Source: Devosia sp. (lineage in GTDB: Bacteria > Pseudomonadota > Alphaproteobacteria > Rhizobiales > Devosiaceae). From it: a stretch of DNA of 8,077 bases. The stretch's first letter is position 1. Each line of letters starts with the position of its first letter. Below are positions 6,548-8,077 of the stretch, piece by piece. Under the pieces are notes generated by a model. That model saw nothing but the letters and a program-made list of their open reading frames with translations, made no database searches and was not told the DNA's origin. A program made the position numbers and the translations under genes. The stretch spans positions 1-8,077 of the forward strand of contig JAQGKG010000398.1 in the NCBI GenBank assembly GCA_028290245.1, written 5' to 3'.

Positions 6548-7336
6548 ATGGCTATCCGTACGCTTGTGTGGGGCGAGAACGTCCACGAGCAGAAGAACAA
6601 GGTCGTGGCGGAGAACTATCCCAACGGCATGCACAACCAGATCGCCAAGCTGCTGTCGGAAGACAGCAATCTGTCGATCAAGACCACGACGCTGCAGGAG
6701 CCTGAGCATGGCTTGACCGATGCGGTGCTGGCCGGGACCGACGTGCTGCTGTGGTGGGGCCATGCAGCGCATGACAAGGTCGATGACGTGGTCGTCAAGC
6801 GCGTCATGGAACATGTGTGGCAGGGCATGGGCCTGATTGTGCTGCATTCGGGTCATCACTCCAAGGTCTTCAAGGGGTTGATGGGCGCGCCAGCAAACCT
6901 TAATTGGCGGGAAGCCGGTGAGCGCGAACGGCTGTGGGTAGTTAATCCCGGTCATCCGATCGCCAAGGGCCTGCCGCCGTATTTCGAGCTGGAATACGAG
7001 GAAATGTATGGCGAGCCCTTCAGCGTTCCGGAGCCGCTGGAAACGGTGTTCGTCTCGTGGTTCCAGGGCGGCGAAGTGTTCCGGAGCGGCCTGACCTATC
7101 GCCGTGGCGCGGGCAATATTTTCTACTTCCGCCCTGGCCACGAAACCTATCCGACCTATCACGACGCCAATGTCGGCCAGGTGCTGCGCAATGCGGTGAA
7201 CTGGGCCTATGACGGCACGCGCCATGCGCATTTGATGAAGGCGCCGAATACGCCGGTCGGCGAAGCGATCGAAAAGATCGAGGAGCGCGGCGCCAAGCTG
7301 AGCTCGGCCGATCACGCTGGTGAAGTTAAAGAATAA
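6548..7336 (+). CDS. thuA: ThuA-family protein for keto-disaccharide metabolism
   Basis: This is a 262-residue ThuA-domain protein with a glutamine-amidotransferase-like fold in the family. The start is the ATG six bases after AGGAG. Upstream in-frame codons back to 6437 run through the REP-like repeat and are not part of the protein. Conserved segments are IRTLVWGENVHEQ at residues 3-15, WWGHAAH at 69-75, LHSGHHSKVF at 99-108, WREAGERERLWVV and RPGHETYPTYHD from residue 195. The histidines in these motifs (72, 75, 100, 103 and 198) probably line the active site. In rhizobia ThuA works with ThuB to break down trehalose and related sugars through 3-keto derivatives; its exact reaction is less certain than that of ThuB. 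It has no signal peptide, so it is cytoplasmic. The assignment by motif and by synteny is strong. Confidence 0.92.
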   Translation: MAIRTLVWGENVHEQKNKVVAENYPNGMHNQIAKLLSEDSNLSIKTTTLQEPEHGLTDAVLAGTDVLLWWGHAAHDKVDDVVVKRVMEHVWQGMGLIVLHSGHHSKVFKGLMGAPANLNWREAGERERLWVVNPGHPIAKGLPPYFELEYEEMYGEPFSVPEPLETVFVSWFQGGEVFRSGLTYRRGAGNIFYFRPGHETYPTYHDANVGQVLRNAVNWAYDGTRHAHLMKAPNTPVGEAIEKIEERGAKLSSADHAGEVKE

Positions 7337-7353
7337 GCGCACGGCGCTTTTGA

Positions 7354-7392
7354 CGAGACCTCGTGGTGGGGCTGTCGAGCCACGAGGTCGCG
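7354..7392 (+). other. Hairpin between thuA and thuB
   Basis: GACCTCGTGG at 7357-7366 and CCACGAGGTC at 7380-7389 form a perfect ten-pair stem with a 13-base loop. The stem can be extended by two more pairs beyond one mismatch. It begins 18-20 bases after the thuA stop. No T-run follows, so it is more likely a processing or stabilising structure, or a weak terminator, than a full stop to transcription. Confidence 0.55.
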
Positions 7393-7415
7393 ATCCCAGA
7401 CCAACAAGCCGCGCC

Positions 7416-7442
7416 TTCGTCCTTCGACATGCTCGGGACGAG
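7416..7442 (+). repeat. Second REP-like palindrome, of a different type
   Basis: TTCGTCC at 7416-7422 and GGACGAG at 7436-7442 pair across TTCGACATGCTCG, giving a stem of about seven pairs. The core CGTCCTTCGAC...GGACG closely resembles a dispersed palindrome common in alphaproteobacterial intergenic DNA. It differs from the ATTCCCGC-type element before thuA. Membership of a repeat family is from memory of the pattern and needs a genome-wide count. Confidence 0.45.
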
Positions 7443-7506
7443 AGCTGCTCCATAGCCGGAGTTGGCTGAACTACGCGCGGTGGATACCGCTTAGGAAACA
7501 ACGAAC

Positions 7507-8077
7507 ATGCGGATCCTCATTTTGGGAACCGGCGGCATGGCCAATCAGCATGCCAAGCATTTTGCAGCCATCGAGGGGGTCACGCTGGCGGGCGGCGTCG
7601 ACGTCGATCCGGCGCGGGTGGAAGCGTTTTGTACCACGCATAATATCGAGCGCGGTTTTGGCTCCCTGGACGCAGCGCTCGCCTGGGGTGAATTCGACGC
7701 GGTGGCGAACGTGACGCCAGACAGCGTGCATCATCCGACGACGATGGCCGCGCTGAAGGCTGGCAAGCACGTGTTCTGCGAAAAGCCGCTGGCGACCGAC
7801 CACGCCAAGGCCATGGAAATGACCGAGACTGCGGAAGCGGCTGGGCTGATCAACATGGTCAACCTGACCTATCGCAATGTCAGCCAGTTGCAGAAGATGC
7901 GCCAAATCGTGCAGTCGGGTGCAGTGGGCAAGGTCAAGCATTTCGAGGCGAGCTACCTGCAGAGCTGGCTAGTCAGCAAGGCCTGGGGCGATTGGCGCAC
8001 CGAGTCGCAATGGCTGTGGCGGCTGAGCAAGAAGCACGGCTCGAACGGCGAGCACGGCGATATCGGCGTGCACATAC
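7507..8077 (+). CDS. thuB: Gfo/Idh/MocA-family dehydrogenase (ThuB-like), N-terminal part (3' truncated)
   Basis: The first 190 residues of an NAD(P)-dependent sugar dehydrogenase are present; the rest lies beyond the window (family members are usually about 330-400 residues). The ATG at 7507 has a modest ribosome binding site, AGGA ten bases upstream. The Rossmann fold is clear: MRILILGTGGMANQHAKHF with the nucleotide-binding glycines at residues 7, 9 and 10, and an acidic Asp32 at the end of the second strand, which favours NAD over NADP. The family motif EKPLA is at residues 92-96 with Lys93. GEHGDIGVH at 181-189 provides the expected catalytic-site Asp185 and His189. In rhizobia ThuB oxidises trehalose and related sugars to 3-keto forms. 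Its position directly after thuA supports that role. The window end, not a mutation, truncates it. Confidence 0.88.
   Translation, partial: MRILILGTGGMANQHAKHFAAIEGVTLAGGVDVDPARVEAFCTTHNIERGFGSLDAALAWGEFDAVANVTPDSVHHPTTMAALKAGKHVFCEKPLATDHAKAMEMTETAEAAGLINMVNLTYRNVSQLQKMRQIVQSGAVGKVKHFEASYLQSWLVSKAWGDWRTESQWLWRLSKKHGSNGEHGDIGVHI

Noticed and set aside
7354..7392. Rho-independent terminator after thuA
   Set aside because: The stem is strong but no T-run follows on the plus strand, and the pathway partner thuB lies directly downstream on the same strand.
6530..7501. Leftward 323-codon open frame opposite thuA
   Set aside because: It is a shadow of a GC-rich gene: the plus strand encodes a clear ThuA protein, and the antisense translation is rich in Arg, His and Pro without recognisable domains.

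Overview
The window looks like the chromosome of an alphaproteobacterium of the Hyphomicrobiales (rhizobial or Devosia-like). It is GC-rich, with strong G/C preference at third codon positions, and its gene order matches the rhizobial thuR-thuEFGKAB locus. The genus is a guess from overall style, not something the sequence proves.

Left edge (1-571): the 3' end of a DUF1513-type gene, whose relatives usually sit in imelysin/iron-uptake clusters, runs rightward. It converges, with a 6-base gap, on a leftward 61-residue hypothetical gene that has a very good ribosome binding site. Leftward upstream of that small gene lies a near-match to a CtrA box.

Regulator and control region (649-2166): a leftward LacI-family repressor (thuR-like) is divergent from a sugar operon. 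The roughly 420-base gap holds a TTGACA -35 element, a perfect 12-base LacI-type operator at the expected transcription start, and further weaker copies of the operator half-site. The transcribed leader contains an unannotated 25-codon upstream ORF. It has a strong Shine-Dalgarno (SD) sequence, and its stop codon overlaps the start codon of the binding-protein gene. A CCTCCC(T) element inside it can pair with either of the two SD sequences.

Transport and catabolic operon (2167-8077, all rightward): binding protein (thuE), two permeases (thuF, thuG, joined by a TGATG overlap), ATPase (thuK), ThuA-family protein (thuA) and the first 190 codons of a Gfo/Idh/MocA dehydrogenase (thuB, cut by the window end). 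By analogy with rhizobia, the transporter imports trehalose or related disaccharides and sugar alcohols. ThuB oxidises them to 3-keto derivatives and ThuA acts in the same pathway. The exact substrate here cannot be read from sequence.

Each long gap inside the operon (thuE-thuF, thuK-thuA, thuA-thuB) carries strong hairpins without U-tracts. Two of these look like members of REP-type repeat families. They suggest that the transcript is cut or stabilised in segments. The leader ORF with its alternative SD pairing, and these hairpins, are the parts least explained by the known family.
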